Origin: Lineus longissimus
Taxonomy: Eukaryota; Nemertea; Pilidiophora; Heteronemertea; Lineidae
DNA: 64,000 nucleotides
Assembly: GCF_910592395.1 (NCBI RefSeq)
Contig: NC_088312.1
Span: 17,985,292-18,049,291 of the forward strand
Direction: 5' to 3'
Shown: one piece after another, positions 1 through 10,015 of the stretch
Layout of the letters: every line of letters starts with the position of its first letter
How positions within the stretch are numbered: the first letter of the stretch is position 1
Notes under the pieces: generated by a model
The model's database searches: none
Seen by the model: only the letters and a program-made list of their open reading frames with translations
What the model was told of the DNA's origin: nothing
Program-made: the position numbers and the translations under genes

Positions 1-1902
1 ATTGAGAGAGCCCAGTGCGGCGTCTCTACGGAGTAGGACGCTATTTGCTGCGGTCTTGGCGGACAGCGCAATAGCGTGCCTAATCGAATGTGACAAGGAT
101 GTCACAAGCGATTTTGTGTCATCAGATAGTGACTCATTATCTTTTAGGGATCTGGCTAGGGCCAGGTTAGTGTGCTCTGCGTAGGAGAGCACCGCTAACG
201 TGTTTTTGGCCAGACCCTCTTGTGCTCTAAGGTCTCGGTAAGCCGAGGAGGAGGTCACCCTAGGCACGAGTTGGTCCAGCTGTACATCGTCCTTTAATAT
301 GGAAGTCGATGCTGCAGCTGGACAGCCGGCCGAGCTGACTCGATAATAGTCAGCGCGGTACTGCCTAACGGGAGGAAGTTGTGCCGTGAACAACTTCCCC
401 GGTTTACACCAAGCTTCCGGTCCGACTGCCGGAAGGACAGGGATGGAAGTACGTTGGTGGGCGCCTTGTGAGTCTCTGATTGTACGCTCCAAAAGTTCAG
501 AGACTGCTAACACCGACGGGGAGGGAGGAAGGAATTCAAGTGCCCGAGTGGAGCCTTGAGAAACCTGTGGATTGGGATCCACTTCCTGTCCCCAGAGTGA
601 AAAGGTCGGTGTTGACAAGGCTGGCAGTTCCGGCGGGGTAGGGCACAGATCCTGCGGGAGGTACGCTCTGATCAAGGATCTGAGTGTCCTCATATCCGAC
701 AGGATACTGGCCTCCTCTGGTGACAGCTCCTCCTGATTGGGGGAGCGGTAGCCTGGCTGAGAACTCTCGTTCTCAGAAAATTCCTCTAAAATAGAGGAGT
801 CGGATGGTGGGTATCCGATGGGACCAGGCGCACCAGAGGAACCGGAACCCTGCTCCAGATGGCTGAGTCTATCAGAAAGACCTGCTACCATCTGGATGAG
901 CTGGGACAGTTGCTGTCCCGACTCGGGTTCCGGACCCGACGTGCGGCTTCTCTCAACGACGGGCGGTTGAGGCGAGGGTGAGCGCATAAGCGAACCCTGG
1001 AAGCCGTATGTGCGGGCGAATGGGTCTTCCGGAAGCGGAAGTTGCCCATATTCTGAACCAGAGTTCAGATGTCCTCTCTGCGTAGCTCGTTCCATGGGAA
1101 CGACGCCTCTGCTACGAGGAGGGGGTGGCACTTCCGGTTGGTTCCACCCAAGAGGTTGGCCAACGTAGGAAGGTGCCTGCATTTCCGGTAGGACGAAGTC
1201 CGAAACCGGAAATGCCCGTAACTCCTTCGCCGGTATGGAGCTACCGGAAGCCCTTTTAGAAGGAGGTACGGAGGGCGGAAACGCTGTTACCGAAGACGCA
1301 TGGCGTTTCGGAGGTGGCGTTATAAGGTCCGGCCCTACTCTACTGTGTCCGTGAGGACTGGGGTTATTTCGCAGTAAAGACTGAGAAAAACCCCCAGTAG
1401 AGTCTTCGGTTACTGAAAAACGGGAACCCGCGTCAGTAACCGGAACTGCAATCGGCGGACCGGAAGCAGGGTGCTCCCGCGGGTACAAAGGGCTTGTACT
1501 CGGGGGAGCGGACGACAGGGGAACCGGAAGGTTCCCTGAGGTCCGGGGTATATTAAACCCTTGGAGACTTATTGGATGTAAGTCTCCCTTGGGACCACAT
1601 ACATTAATAATGTCAGATCCCGCATCCTTCGCAGCAGCGGCCGGAACCGGAACTCGGCTGACGGAAGGGGTGGTGGCGGGAGGTTTGCTAGACCTCCGGG
1701 TTATATGCCCGGAAACGGAACCGGAAGAGGGTTTAGGCGTCTTCGCGGCCCGTTTCCCGCCACCAGACGCATTCCTTTGTGGTGAGACAAAGGATGCCGT
1801 CGGAGGGGTACGCCATATAAAAAATGGTACCAATGACAATAAAAACACTGGGAACCCCAAGTAGGCCAGAAAGGACGCAATAATTAATGGAAAGGAAAAC
1901 AT
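1..1902 (-). CDS. DIRS-like retroelement gag, partial (continues past the window start)
   Basis: Reading the minus strand from an ATG at 1902, the frame stays open for 634 codons to the window edge with no stop. It was assigned because the last 150 or so residues align by eye with the gag of the DIRS copy at 38.9-41.3 kb: both have LKDD, VLSYA, a run ending TAAN or QAAN, then RRD. DIRS gag is the presumed nucleocapsid/RNA-binding ORF1 product. Residues 2-31 are strongly hydrophobic (MFSFPLIIASFLAYLG, then FLLSLVPFFIW), followed by a basic Ser/Pro/Gly-rich region. A coiled-coil-like stretch (QLSQLIQMVAGLSDRL) lies mid-protein. The start was chosen because an in-frame stop lies just upstream (1921-1923). 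The frame is intact, unlike the other two copies here. The assignment is solid; the function is inferred from position and family. Confidence 0.75.
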   Translation of the reverse strand, partial: MFSFPLIIASFLAYLGFPVFLLSLVPFFIWRTPPTASFVSPQRNASGGGKRAAKTPKPSSGSVSGHITRRSSKPPATTPSVSRVPVPAAAAKDAGSDIINVCGPKGDLHPISLQGFNIPRTSGNLPVPLSSAPPSTSPLYPREHPASGPPIAVPVTDAGSRFSVTEDSTGGFSQSLLRNNPSPHGHSRVGPDLITPPPKRHASSVTAFPPSVPPSKRASGSSIPAKELRAFPVSDFVLPEMQAPSYVGQPLGWNQPEVPPPPRSRGVVPMERATQRGHLNSGSEYGQLPLPEDPFARTYGFQGSLMRSPSPQPPVVERSRTSGPEPESGQQLSQLIQMVAGLSDRLSHLEQGSGSSGAPGPIGYPPSDSSILEEFSENESSQPGYRSPNQEELSPEEASILSDMRTLRSLIRAYLPQDLCPTPPELPALSTPTFSLWGQEVDPNPQVSQGSTRALEFLPPSPSVLAVSELLERTIRDSQGAHQRTSIPVLPAVGPEAWCKPGKLFTAQLPPVRQYRADYYRVSSAGCPAAASTSILKDDVQLDQLVPRVTSSSAYRDLRAQEGLAKNTLAVLSYAEHTNLALARSLKDNESLSDDTKSLVTSLSHSIRHAIALSAKTAANSVLLRRDAALGSLN

Positions 1903-2203
1903 GCCTACTTGAATTAAACACTATTGCAATGGATCTGAGTCTTGTTCATTACAATAGAGCGGAGAATAGCCTACTTAACTCTACCCTACCAAGATCAAAA
2001 TAATGGAGCCGGGTCGACTAAGCTAGCTAAGAAAATGTCTATAATTAAATAGACTGGACAATACTAATGCCAAGATTAGTTTGGCGGTCTACTCCGTAGG
2101 TGAATGAACCCAAAAATCGTCTAGACTTGGCTGGTTGAATTTGGTTTTAAATCGAATTCACGGCAGCTTTGAAAAAACGATGTGCTTCGTAGAAGCACAA
2201 GAG

Positions 2204-2400
2204 TAAAGACTGAATATGGCGGCATGAGATCGGCGCGATCTCGCGGGATCGGTCAGGGCGCCGCCTGGCGGCCGAGCTGTTAACTCAGTTCTCCCTTTAG
2301 AAAATTAAAGGGATACTCTTGTGTTTGAGCCCAAATGGAGTAACATGCAAAAGTGTTCCATAGGTAAGTTTGAATGACACAAAATGCCTTACTGTGGGTC
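2204..2400 (-). repeat. Terminal repeat of DIRS copy 1
   Basis: Aligned by eye with 41585-41758. The conserved anchors are AATGGAGTA followed by ATGCAAAAGT, and the end block around AAAATGCC at 2390-2399. The outer boundary near 2398 is estimated by analogy with the other copies. Confidence 0.55.
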
Positions 2401-3170
2401 TGAGCTCTGATTCAATTTCTTTGCCCAGAGGAGTTTGAAATCCGTAGATTATTCATTAATATGATCTTGTGATTTCATACTGTTAGTGTGTTGAATTGCA
2501 GGCAAAATGCCTAACTTTAAGAATTCTTCTGGAGTCTTGATTGTTGTTTCAGCGGGTTTAAAGCTGAATATATATTATATATATGTAACTGCGTTACTTA
2601 ACTGTAGCATTGGTCAGCAAGTTTAAAGTTGATCAAAATCTTGAGGCGCATCCATCCAAAGCGTTGCTAATGTTTCAGCAGACTTAAAGCTGAACCGTGT
2701 TTTATGGACTGTTTGTAAAGCTTCAGCAGGCTTAAAGCTGAACTGTGTTGCAGTATCGTTGTGACAGCAAGTTCAAGGCTGATCCAAGTCATGTGGTGTA
2801 TCCGTCTGAAATATTCGTCCCAAGATTGTAACGAAGGGTGTATTTCTGTTTGAAGTTTTACTTCAAGTTGTCTTGTGCCAGATACCATAGGCCTAAACGT
2901 AGTTGCCATGGTTACCATGGTTTAGTTTTAGATTTGTGTATTGTTGGTTTAAATTAATGAATAATTTAGGAGAGCCATGTCACTGTTTTCAAGTTGAAAC
3001 AGCGAAGTTTTTTAAGTTTAGAATTTGGCGCCTTGAGTAGATTCGCGCTCTGCTACCATGTTCCCAGCGTCCCTGAGGTTGACGAACATTCCCCAAGAGA
3101 CCAGGTGCCGTAGACCGATGCTGAACTTGCAGACATACTAACTTAGCAGAGAATGAACTCGGATGTCAGG
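2401..3170. repeat. Gene-free stretch with short imperfect-palindrome repeats
   Basis: Five copies of an imperfect palindrome of about 22 bp, TTCAGCAGGCTTAAAGCTGA-like, lie at about 2549, 2612, 2672, 2721 and 2763, some 40-65 bp apart. An AT dinucleotide run is at 2570-2584. No coding signal is seen on either strand. Confidence 0.5.
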
Positions 3171-4579
3171 AGTAATCATATAATAGTTTATTTGTACTTA
3201 CTTGATTTAGGAGTTTCTGATTTAGCTAGAAACTATTGGATGCAAGCTGGGCCGCCCAAGAGAGGAAAGAGAGAGAGAGCCGGCGTGCCCAGTGCTTAAA
3301 TACCCGGATGCCAAGTCACGAGCTCAGAGTCCAGGATTACGGAAGACGAATACTAATTAAAGGAGCAACCCGGTCCAGGGTACGAGGCCGTCCAGAGAGA
3401 AACCTAACAATGTCAAGTGCCTCCCCCTGGTAGCTGAAGACCATTGGGAAGCTATGATTGGACGCCTCGTACCAGGTGACCATGATCGGAACGTTAACTG
3501 TGCCAAGATCACTGGCCATCCCTTTAAGGACTTACTCCTGTCACCGCAATCCTCCGACTTGGAACCGCGTGACTCGGACACCTGGACTCACTGCTTATAT
3601 TGTATAATAATATTAATCAAGGCTAAGAACAATGACGAATATTCTGATAAGGCACGTTCGGTAGACTTCAAACGAATTGAGTTTAAACCCTATCAACACC
3701 GTGAAGCCTACCTTTTAAGGGCTTCACGGTACAGTCACGTGACGACGCCATCTCGAGCGCGCTTTTGCCCGATTCGCTTGAGAGACAGAGTCGTATTCCG
3801 GGGCCAGTCCGCCCTTCTTTCCCGTTTATACATTGTTATCAAAGCTACTGACGGAGGCAACAGAGGTAAATGAATTACGAATATATATAGGCTGCACTGA
3901 ATAATATGATAGAAATCACTACGGACCGCAGGTGGTCTTAATCAGGTGTTTTATGAGGTGCCTTGAGCATAGCCTGAAGCGAATTGGTTTCTAATTGCAA
4001 CGACAGATGGCAGCACCTTCCGGAACCGGAATTGAAGTGACAGAATGTAAACACGAAACGAAATTGCTAGAAATAGATTTCTGTACACTTTACTACACCT
4101 TTATGGTACTTTAATGACGTTTACTTGCTCTGTACTTAGGCCCAGTCAAGGTTATAAGTAAATACGAAGAATATTCAAGTGTTTATAGCGGATTTCTGCT
4201 GTAATGGCTGCAGTACACAAGGTTGTGTACTCGGATCACATGCATTGTGTGTGTTGTTCAATGCATCAATGTATAGACCATTCCTTGGTAATTTAGAGGG
4301 ATGTTAGGTAATCCTTGAGACTGTCAAATAGTTCCTTGGACTTTAAGGTGAATTAGGCTACAGGTCATGCCCAAATTTTCCATGACAGTTTCGTCCTTTT
4401 AGCTAGGCTCCCTGTAGATTTCCTTTCTTTTGTATCCTTGGTATCTGGCTGTGTTGCATTTTACTTATCTTCCCTATATTTTTGTATCTTTCAGTTTTTA
4501 CGTGATCTGTGGAATGACGTAAATAATAAACCATGTAAACGAAATAAGAATTGTTAAGTTACTGGGCTAATGCCGCCAC
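3171..4579. other. Intergenic, no gene recognised
   Basis: Several short open frames (for example 3454-3873 plus) have no recognisable domain. A 10-bp perfect stem (CCGTGAAGCC / GGCTTCACGG) at 3699-3729 is followed by the palindrome GTCACGTGAC at 3734-3743. The left end of the Polinton should lie here, but I could not find its terminal repeat. Confidence 0.5.
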
Positions 4580-5312
4580 ACACAGGTTTATGAAATCTGG
4601 CACTTCTCTGAAACCATGGTCTATGATCCAGTAAGCAAGACAGGTGGTCTTTTCACTGATTACATCAATGCATTTTTGAAAATAAAGCAGGAAGCAAGTG
4701 GTTGGCCTGACTGGTGCAAGACAGAAATAGATAGGCAGACATATATTTCAAACTCTCTTGAACACGAAGGGATTAAACTGGATGAGGATGCTATTGCGTA
4801 CAATTCAGGGTTGAGGGCATTGGCCAAATTGTGTTTATGCTCAGGGTGGGGTAAGATTGGTCAGCGCCCTATATTTGTGAAGACTGAATATGTCTCAGAA
4901 CCATCTGAGTATTTTCAAAAAATGACAGATGACACGATTGAGGTCAGAGATGTACAAATGGTTAATGATGAATGTGTCCTCATGATGACCTGTTTAAAGG
5001 AGCAATTTGTTGAGGCTAACAATAAGACCAATGTGGTCATTGCAGCGTGATGGTGTGCAGACGGTATGCAAAGTACGGGGATTCACTTTGAATTACCAAA
5101 ATGTTCAATCAATTAACTTTGATTCAATGAAATGTTTGATCCTGGAGAACCGGTTTGATGAGAGGATTGTTGTTAGGAATCCTCGAAAAATCAAACGGAA
5201 GAAAGATTTCAAAGTTGTATCTGCACCCGAGTCAAAGGCTTATGGTATTGTGTATGATAAGAGGATTATCACAGAGAGTTTTCAAACAATACCATTTGGC
5301 TCCCAACACTAA
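4580..5312 (+). pseudogene. Polinton protein-primed DNA polymerase B, C-terminal remnant
   Basis: Two fragments in different frames. The first (from about 4580 to 5048) has the palm-domain stretch typical of Polinton PolB (TGGLF, FLKIKQEASGWP, and a motif-B-like block ALAKLCLCSGWGKIGQR). The second (about 5055-5312) has the extreme C-terminus, ending near PFGSQH. The junction near 5045-5055 falls where the catalytic YxDTDS motif should be, and that motif is absent. Exonuclease, terminal-protein and most palm sequences are also missing upstream. It is a replication gene reduced to a nonfunctional tail. Confidence 0.8.
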
Positions 5313-5686
5313 AGGTTAGGCATTTTTCGCTTATCAGCAGATACTAAGACAAGTGCATGTCAGATAACCTGAATTGCACTCTGTAGTCTGTATGTATAGC
5401 TTTTTTGGTCTACTGTGCTATGATACTGATTGTTATCATTAGTAATTATGTGTTATTATCTTATGATCATTATATTAAACTACTACTAGCAATTTCTATA
5501 ATTGCGACAAATTGCTTGTCATTAATATCATGTGTCTAATTTGCAAGTATGAACTAAATGTATGTAATGATATTAAAATCATATAAATTCTTTGTTTATT
5601 GTCACGCTAAGGTTGAAATACATCTAGATATACGCATATATATACATAAAAGTTTACCTTATGTTATCATTTGAGTTGTGCCTTGC
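5313..5686 (+). other. AT-rich spacer inside the Polinton
   Basis: The spacer between the PolB remnant and the ATPase has no ORF or repeat. It may have held the ATPase promoter; no clear TATA/CCAAT pair is seen. Confidence 0.4.
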
Positions 5687-6331
5687 ATGGTATTGAACAT
5701 GGAAGTGACAGAGGATGCCCTCTACTTGGCGCACCCTTTTCGGGCAATCATCGCAGGGCCCTCAGGTTCGGGCAAATCATGCATTACAAAAGAAATCATT
5801 GCCAATGCACCAAATTTGATTAAACCTTGTCCAAAACGAATCATATGGTGTTGTGGTGGTGATTATGCTGATGATTTTCTAAGCTTTCCATCAGGTGTTG
5901 AAGTTGTTTCAGGACTTGATTATCCCAAAACTGACCCAAAAATCCCCACCCTTTTGATATTTGATGACCTCATGTGTGAGGCTGATGGAAGAATCACTGA
6001 ACTGTTCACAAAAAAGTCACGTCATCAAAATATTAGCACAATATTTATCGTGCAGAACCTTTTTCACAGAGGTAGGGAAATGAGGACGACAAATCTTAAT
6101 GCAAGCTACCTGATGTGTTTCAAAAATGCCAGGGATTCTTCCCAAATAATGCACTTAGCACGACAGTTTGCCCCGGGGAAGACAAAGGCAGTCCAAGAGG
6201 CTTATATGGATGCCACTTCAACGCCATTTGGCTATCTTTTTCTTGATTTTCAAGCCAATACGCCATCATTTTTAAGAATGAGGAGTCAGATACTTCCAGG
6301 AGAGCAACAGATTGCTTACCTGATAAAATAG
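5687..6331 (+). CDS. Polinton DNA-packaging ATPase (FtsK/HerA, A32-like)
   Basis: The only long undamaged gene of the Polinton core, about 215 residues. A Walker A loop, GPSGSGKS, lies about 25 residues in, and Walker B is LLIFDDLM near the middle. The downstream block FIVQNLF matches the sensor region of Polinton and poxvirus A32-type ATPases that pump genomes into capsids. ATGs at 5687 and 5699 are both possible starts; the second directly precedes the conserved region. It is followed by the small GG-motif gene on the same strand. There is no internal stop or frameshift, unlike its neighbours, but the surrounding element is broken, so activity is unlikely. Confidence 0.85.
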   Translation: MVLNMEVTEDALYLAHPFRAIIAGPSGSGKSCITKEIIANAPNLIKPCPKRIIWCCGGDYADDFLSFPSGVEVVSGLDYPKTDPKIPTLLIFDDLMCEADGRITELFTKKSRHQNISTIFIVQNLFHRGREMRTTNLNASYLMCFKNARDSSQIMHLARQFAPGKTKAVQEAYMDATSTPFGYLFLDFQANTPSFLRMRSQILPGEQQIAYLIK

Positions 6332-6400
6332 GAGACACAAGCATGTATTCTCATATTTTGATTCATATGCTGATGGATGAACACCTGCCCTCAGTCAGCC

Positions 6401-7835
6401 ATGGTTAAGTATCATATTAAAAACTATGTACACGGATTAGAGCAGCTGAGGACCGCCCCTTTGAAGAAGAGGAATGTCATACTGAAAACAGCTGACAAAG
6501 GGTTAATCAAAGCTGTCAGCGAGTCAGCGAGGAATTGCTTAAAAGGCAATGTTCCAATGAGCAAACATCAGTTCAGATGTCTGAAGAAGCACAGAGCTGC
6601 CCTCCGTAATTTGGCACACAAGAAAACTTCTCTGAAGACCAGGAAGAGAATCATTCAATGAAATGGCCAGGGCCATTGTGCTCACCTCATGTGGAGGAAA
6701 GATGGATAAAGAGCATGGTATTGTGTCATGTAGTGTTAGGTTTGATGTAGGTCCAAGCAATTACAATTTCCCCAAAATGGCCAATTTACAATACATTCGA
6801 CCTCTGTGACCTTGAAAAGTAGGTCAAATCAAAGAAGACCCGGGTAACACATTGAATGGTTGTTAGAATTAGATGTACCTATGATATAAAATTGGTGCCA
6901 ATCGGGCAAGTCATTACTAGGAATAATGGCATTTTGAAGAATTTAGGATTTGGCCCCCTCCCTGGAGGCCAAACAGCAAATCAGATCGCACCAAACTTCG
7001 GTACCTGAGATCACCTGACCAAGGGGTACATGTGTACTTAATTTGTGATCAATAGTCATTGCAGTTAAGAAACGTGCCATAGTTACGGCCTGACGGCGAA
7101 TTTACGCCATTTGACCTCTGTGACCTTGACAAGAAGGTCAAATTAAAAACCTGTGTGACATATACTGTATGGTGGTTAGATGTACCCATGATATCAAATT
7201 GGTGGCAATCGGGCAAGAAGTTAAGGAATAATCACATTTTTAAGGTTTTTGGATTTTGCCCCCTGGTGGTCAAGTGGTGAATCATATTGGACCAAACTTC
7301 GGTCCCTAAGATCACCTGACTAAGGGGTAAATGTGTACCAAATTTGGTATCAATAGCCATTGCAGTTTAGAAACGTTCCATCGTTACATCCTAACGGCCA
7401 ATTTACACCATTTGACCTCTGTGACCTTGAAAAGGAGGTCAAATCAAAAACCCGGAGGATATATGATGCACCTTTGCTAGAAGTACCTACCATATTTTTT
7501 TCAAAATTTCCCGACTACTATTAAGGGAGATATTGCATATTTTCACTTTTAACATTTGGCCCCCTGGTGGCCAAACCATGAAACGAATCGGACCGAAACT
7601 TGGTCTCCAAGGTGTCATTACATAATGGTACATGTGTACCAAGTTTCAACTCAATAGCTCTAACAGTTACGAAACGTGCCCTGCTAACGGACGACGGACG
7701 ACGACGACGACGACGACGGACGACGGACGCCACGGTATGGGATAAGCTCACCTCTGCTAAGAGGTGAGCTAAAAAGGTGGGTTTCTAGGTGCATTATTGG
7801 GACCTGTTCTTGGCGCCATAACCAGCCTGTTTTAA
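6401..7835 (+). pseudogene. Small conserved Polinton protein, split by a HINE-like insertion
   Basis: The first part (6401-6660) is lysine/arginine-rich, with the conserved block CLKGNVPMSKHQFRCLKKH. The reading frame is cut by a 1.1-kb repeat at about 6661-7772 and resumes in frame at 7773 with KGGFLGALLG, ending at a stop at 7833-7835. The Lys/Arg block followed by a Gly-Gly hydrophobic tail is a recurring small Polinton/adintovirus protein of unknown role, perhaps a DNA-binding or membrane-active minor virion component. The preferred start is 6401 (context GCCATGG); 6377 is an upstream ATG in frame. Confidence 0.75.
6661..7772 (+). mobile_element. HINE/pearl-like element, family A, copy 1
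   Basis: It begins TGAAATGGCCAGGGCCATTG with GTGCTCACCT just inside. It holds three internal units of about 300 bp, then a GACGACGACGG microsatellite (7688-7731), and ends with a terminal hairpin CTCACCTC/GAGGTGAG and CTAAAAA. Near-identical copies are at 19451-20275 (two units) and 56742-57865 (three units). No ORF was found, so it is non-autonomous. It interrupts a Polinton gene inside an A-run. Confidence 0.85.
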
Positions 7836-7837
7836 AA

Positions 7838-8564
7838 ATGAACCATGTCAGGAAAATGTCTCTGATACCTCATGAATTAGCAGAAAAACTAATTTATGAG
7901 CAAAGACATAAAGAGGTCACCAGACCACAATCACATCATGCCATGAATATTGATAGGAAAATGCAGCATATTTTAGAAAGGGATGATTTATCCGAACATG
8001 ATAAAGCACTAGCATATTCCCAGAGTCTCAGAAATTACCTAGAGGCATTACAGGAGAGGTCCACTGCACCAGTTATAAAGTCAATCAAAGAAGAACCGTC
8101 TCCAACACCGGCTGATAAGGTTGAGAACAATAATGTATCTTTAGTAGTTCCTATCTCAACTGATGACATTTTGGATAAAATACCAAAATATGGACAGAAG
8201 AAGGCCCAGAAATTCTTAGCAGCCATCCAGCGGGATCCTAGTTTCAAATGGGATGAAAAAGGTGAGATCATGCTTGATGGAAATGTTATAAAAGGGAGCA
8301 ATATTAATGATATTGTTCACAATGCTTCAAGCAGGAGGAAAACCCTAGGTTACCGCTTGGAGCTGATGCAGTGCTGTCATACCTGAAAGGCAAAAATACA
8401 TCCACTCATCAGCTTTAAACAATACTCATTGGAAGAATAACCTTGGCCTGTCAGCCATCCAAACACCACCTCGACCCAAGAAAACCCCTTCAGTGCAACA
8501 AACATTTGCATCATCAATCTCGCCTGGAGGATTATTTGATACTGAATGGGAAAGTTGGGAATGA
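7838..8564 (+). pseudogene. Conserved Polinton protein of unknown function, frameshifted
   Basis: Starts with ATG three bases after the previous stop. The N-terminus (LIPHELAEKLIYEQR), a central acidic/proline linker, and the block WDEKGEIMLDG then KGSNINDIV are the hallmarks of a protein found between the capsid and integrase modules of many Polintons. The frame is lost near 8340. Downstream, in other frames, the expected tail can be followed to a stop at 8562-8564, with one further stop near 8417. Its role is unknown; a core or DNA-binding function is only a guess. Confidence 0.65.
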
Positions 8565-9628
8565 TGGATGCCAATCTGCATAAAATGTACTACACACCTT
8601 CACATCCTGGAAGTTTTGGTGGTATTAACGCTTTAAAAAGAACAGCAGGTAAGAAATATCCCACTAAAGCTATAAAAGAATGGCTCAGAGGCGAAGATAC
8701 ATACACTCTACACAAACCAGTCGGACATAATTTCAGCCGTAGACGCATAATAGTGCCAGATATTGACGCATAATGGGAGGCAGATCTAGTAGACGTATCT
8801 GGTATTGCAAAGTATAACAAAAACTTTAAGTATCTACTGACAATCATAGATACTCTATCAAAGTTTGCATGGGCTATGCCCTTGAAACGAAAGACAGGTG
8901 ATGCTTTGGTGGAAGCATTTGAAAAAGTGATTAACACTTCCATGAGAAAACCTAGGGCCTTACGGACTAACCGGGGTGGTGAATTTCTTAATAAAAAATT
9001 CCAGACATTCTTGAAAAGTAAAAGTATACACTTCTTCACCTCCAATAATGAGGTGTGCAATTATTGAATGATTTAACAGGAGTTTGAAGACAAAGATGTG
9101 GAAATTCGTTTCAAAAAATAATACACTATCCTACTTACCAGTGCTTAAAGATTTGCTTCAGTCCTACAATAACACTTGGCATAGAAGTATCAAGCGAACA
9201 CCGAGTTCGGTCAACAAAGGTAATGCACCAGATGTATGGCGCACTCTTTATGGCAAGATTGACAACTCCTCAGGATATAACAAGTTTAGTTTCAATGTGG
9301 GCGATAAAGTTAGAATTGGTAAGAATAAGATGGTATTTGAAAAGGGGTATCTACCTTCTTGGTCTTCAGAACTCTTCAATGTGATAAAGAGGGTTAAAGG
9401 TAAGCCCCACTCTATAAACTGGAAGATGAAGATCATGAAGAAATCCTGGGTACATTCTATCCACAGGAACTTCAAAAAGTGAACGTTGCCGATGATAAAC
9501 TATACAAAATTTCCAAAGTAATGGCAGAAAAGGGCAAAGGCAAAAACAAACAATTCCTTGTTTCCTGGGAAGGTTACCCTTCAAAATTCAACTCCTGGGT
9601 AGATCAATCTCACATAAAACACATATAA
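8546..9628 (+). pseudogene. Polinton retroviral-type (rve) integrase with chromodomain, decayed
   Basis: The N-terminal zinc-like region (YYTPSHPGSFGG) is followed by RNase-H-fold catalytic blocks and, at the C-terminus, a chromodomain (FLVSWEGYPSKFNSWV, 9551-9604). Integrases of this family use Asp-Asp-Glu. The first Asp (ADLVDV, about 8781) and the Glu block (IIE, about 9062) are visible, but the second Asp is Asn (RTNRGGEF, about 8966). Stops occur at 8771-8773, inside the Glu block near 9068, and there is a further frame break near 9480. It overlaps the end of the preceding gene. Clearly inactive. Confidence 0.85.
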
Positions 9629-9668
9629 ACCTATCACAGCAATCTGCTGCATCATTTTGCGAGCAGAC

Positions 9669-10013
9669 ATGGCAGATGAACTTTCAATTGATAGCGGCAT
9701 TGAAAGTCACATTGAAGATGAACTGGAATCTAACACGGAGGTTGACGGTACCCTAGATGATGTTCGTACAAGCAGAAGGTGGGATCTATTTGGACACTCT
9801 GTGCCTAAACCTGAAATAATATATTTTTCCCAAGTTGTCATCATTTACATTGTGGTTATCACATGTCTTGTCAATATAAGCTACGGTAGCGAGGACAAGA
9901 CTGTATTCATTTCAATTTTGTGTAGCTGCCTTGGGTACATGCTGCCAAATCCCACTCTTCCATCTGATAATCACCTACCTTCGACTGATAACAGATTTAC
10001 TATCCCAAACTGA
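9669..10013 (+). CDS. Small Polinton membrane protein
   Basis: About 114 residues, uninterrupted. It has an acidic N-terminus, then SRRWDLFGHSVPKPEI, a transmembrane segment (FSQVVIIYIVVITCLVNI) and a second hydrophobic stretch (VFISILCSCLGYMLPNP). The RRW-LFG...SVPK block and the terminal G-Y-x-LPNP are recurrent in a small two-helix protein encoded next to the penton gene in many Polintons. It may act at a virion or cellular membrane. The start is ATG 9669; the penton ATG follows two bases after its stop. Confidence 0.65.
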   Translation: MADELSIDSGIESHIEDELESNTEVDGTLDDVRTSRRWDLFGHSVPKPEIIYFSQVVIIYIVVITCLVNISYGSEDKTVFISILCSCLGYMLPNPTLPSDNHLPSTDNRFTIPN

Positions 10014-10015
10014 AC

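Larger units (their letters stand above)
1..2400 (-). mobile_element. DIRS-like retroelement copy 1, 5' part
   Basis: This is the gag frame plus its upstream leader and terminal repeat. The segment 2204-2400 is a divergent version of the terminal repeat of the copies ending at 18680 and 41758. Shared blocks occur in the same order: ATGGCGGC, GGGCGCCGCCT, a T-rich block, AATGGAGTA, ATGCAAAAGT and GACAcAAAATG. The rest of the element lies outside the window. It is clearly a different subfamily from copies 2 and 3. Confidence 0.7.

Noticed and set aside
3236-3873. LTR-like segment (TTAAATACC box, TGGCGCC-like primer site near 3028)
   Set aside because: No paired LTR, no TG...CA ends and no retroviral ORFs nearby.
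7521-7751. Arg-rich minus-strand proteins at HINE 3' ends (also 57605-57841)
   Set aside because: Translations of the GACGAC microsatellite in family A elements.
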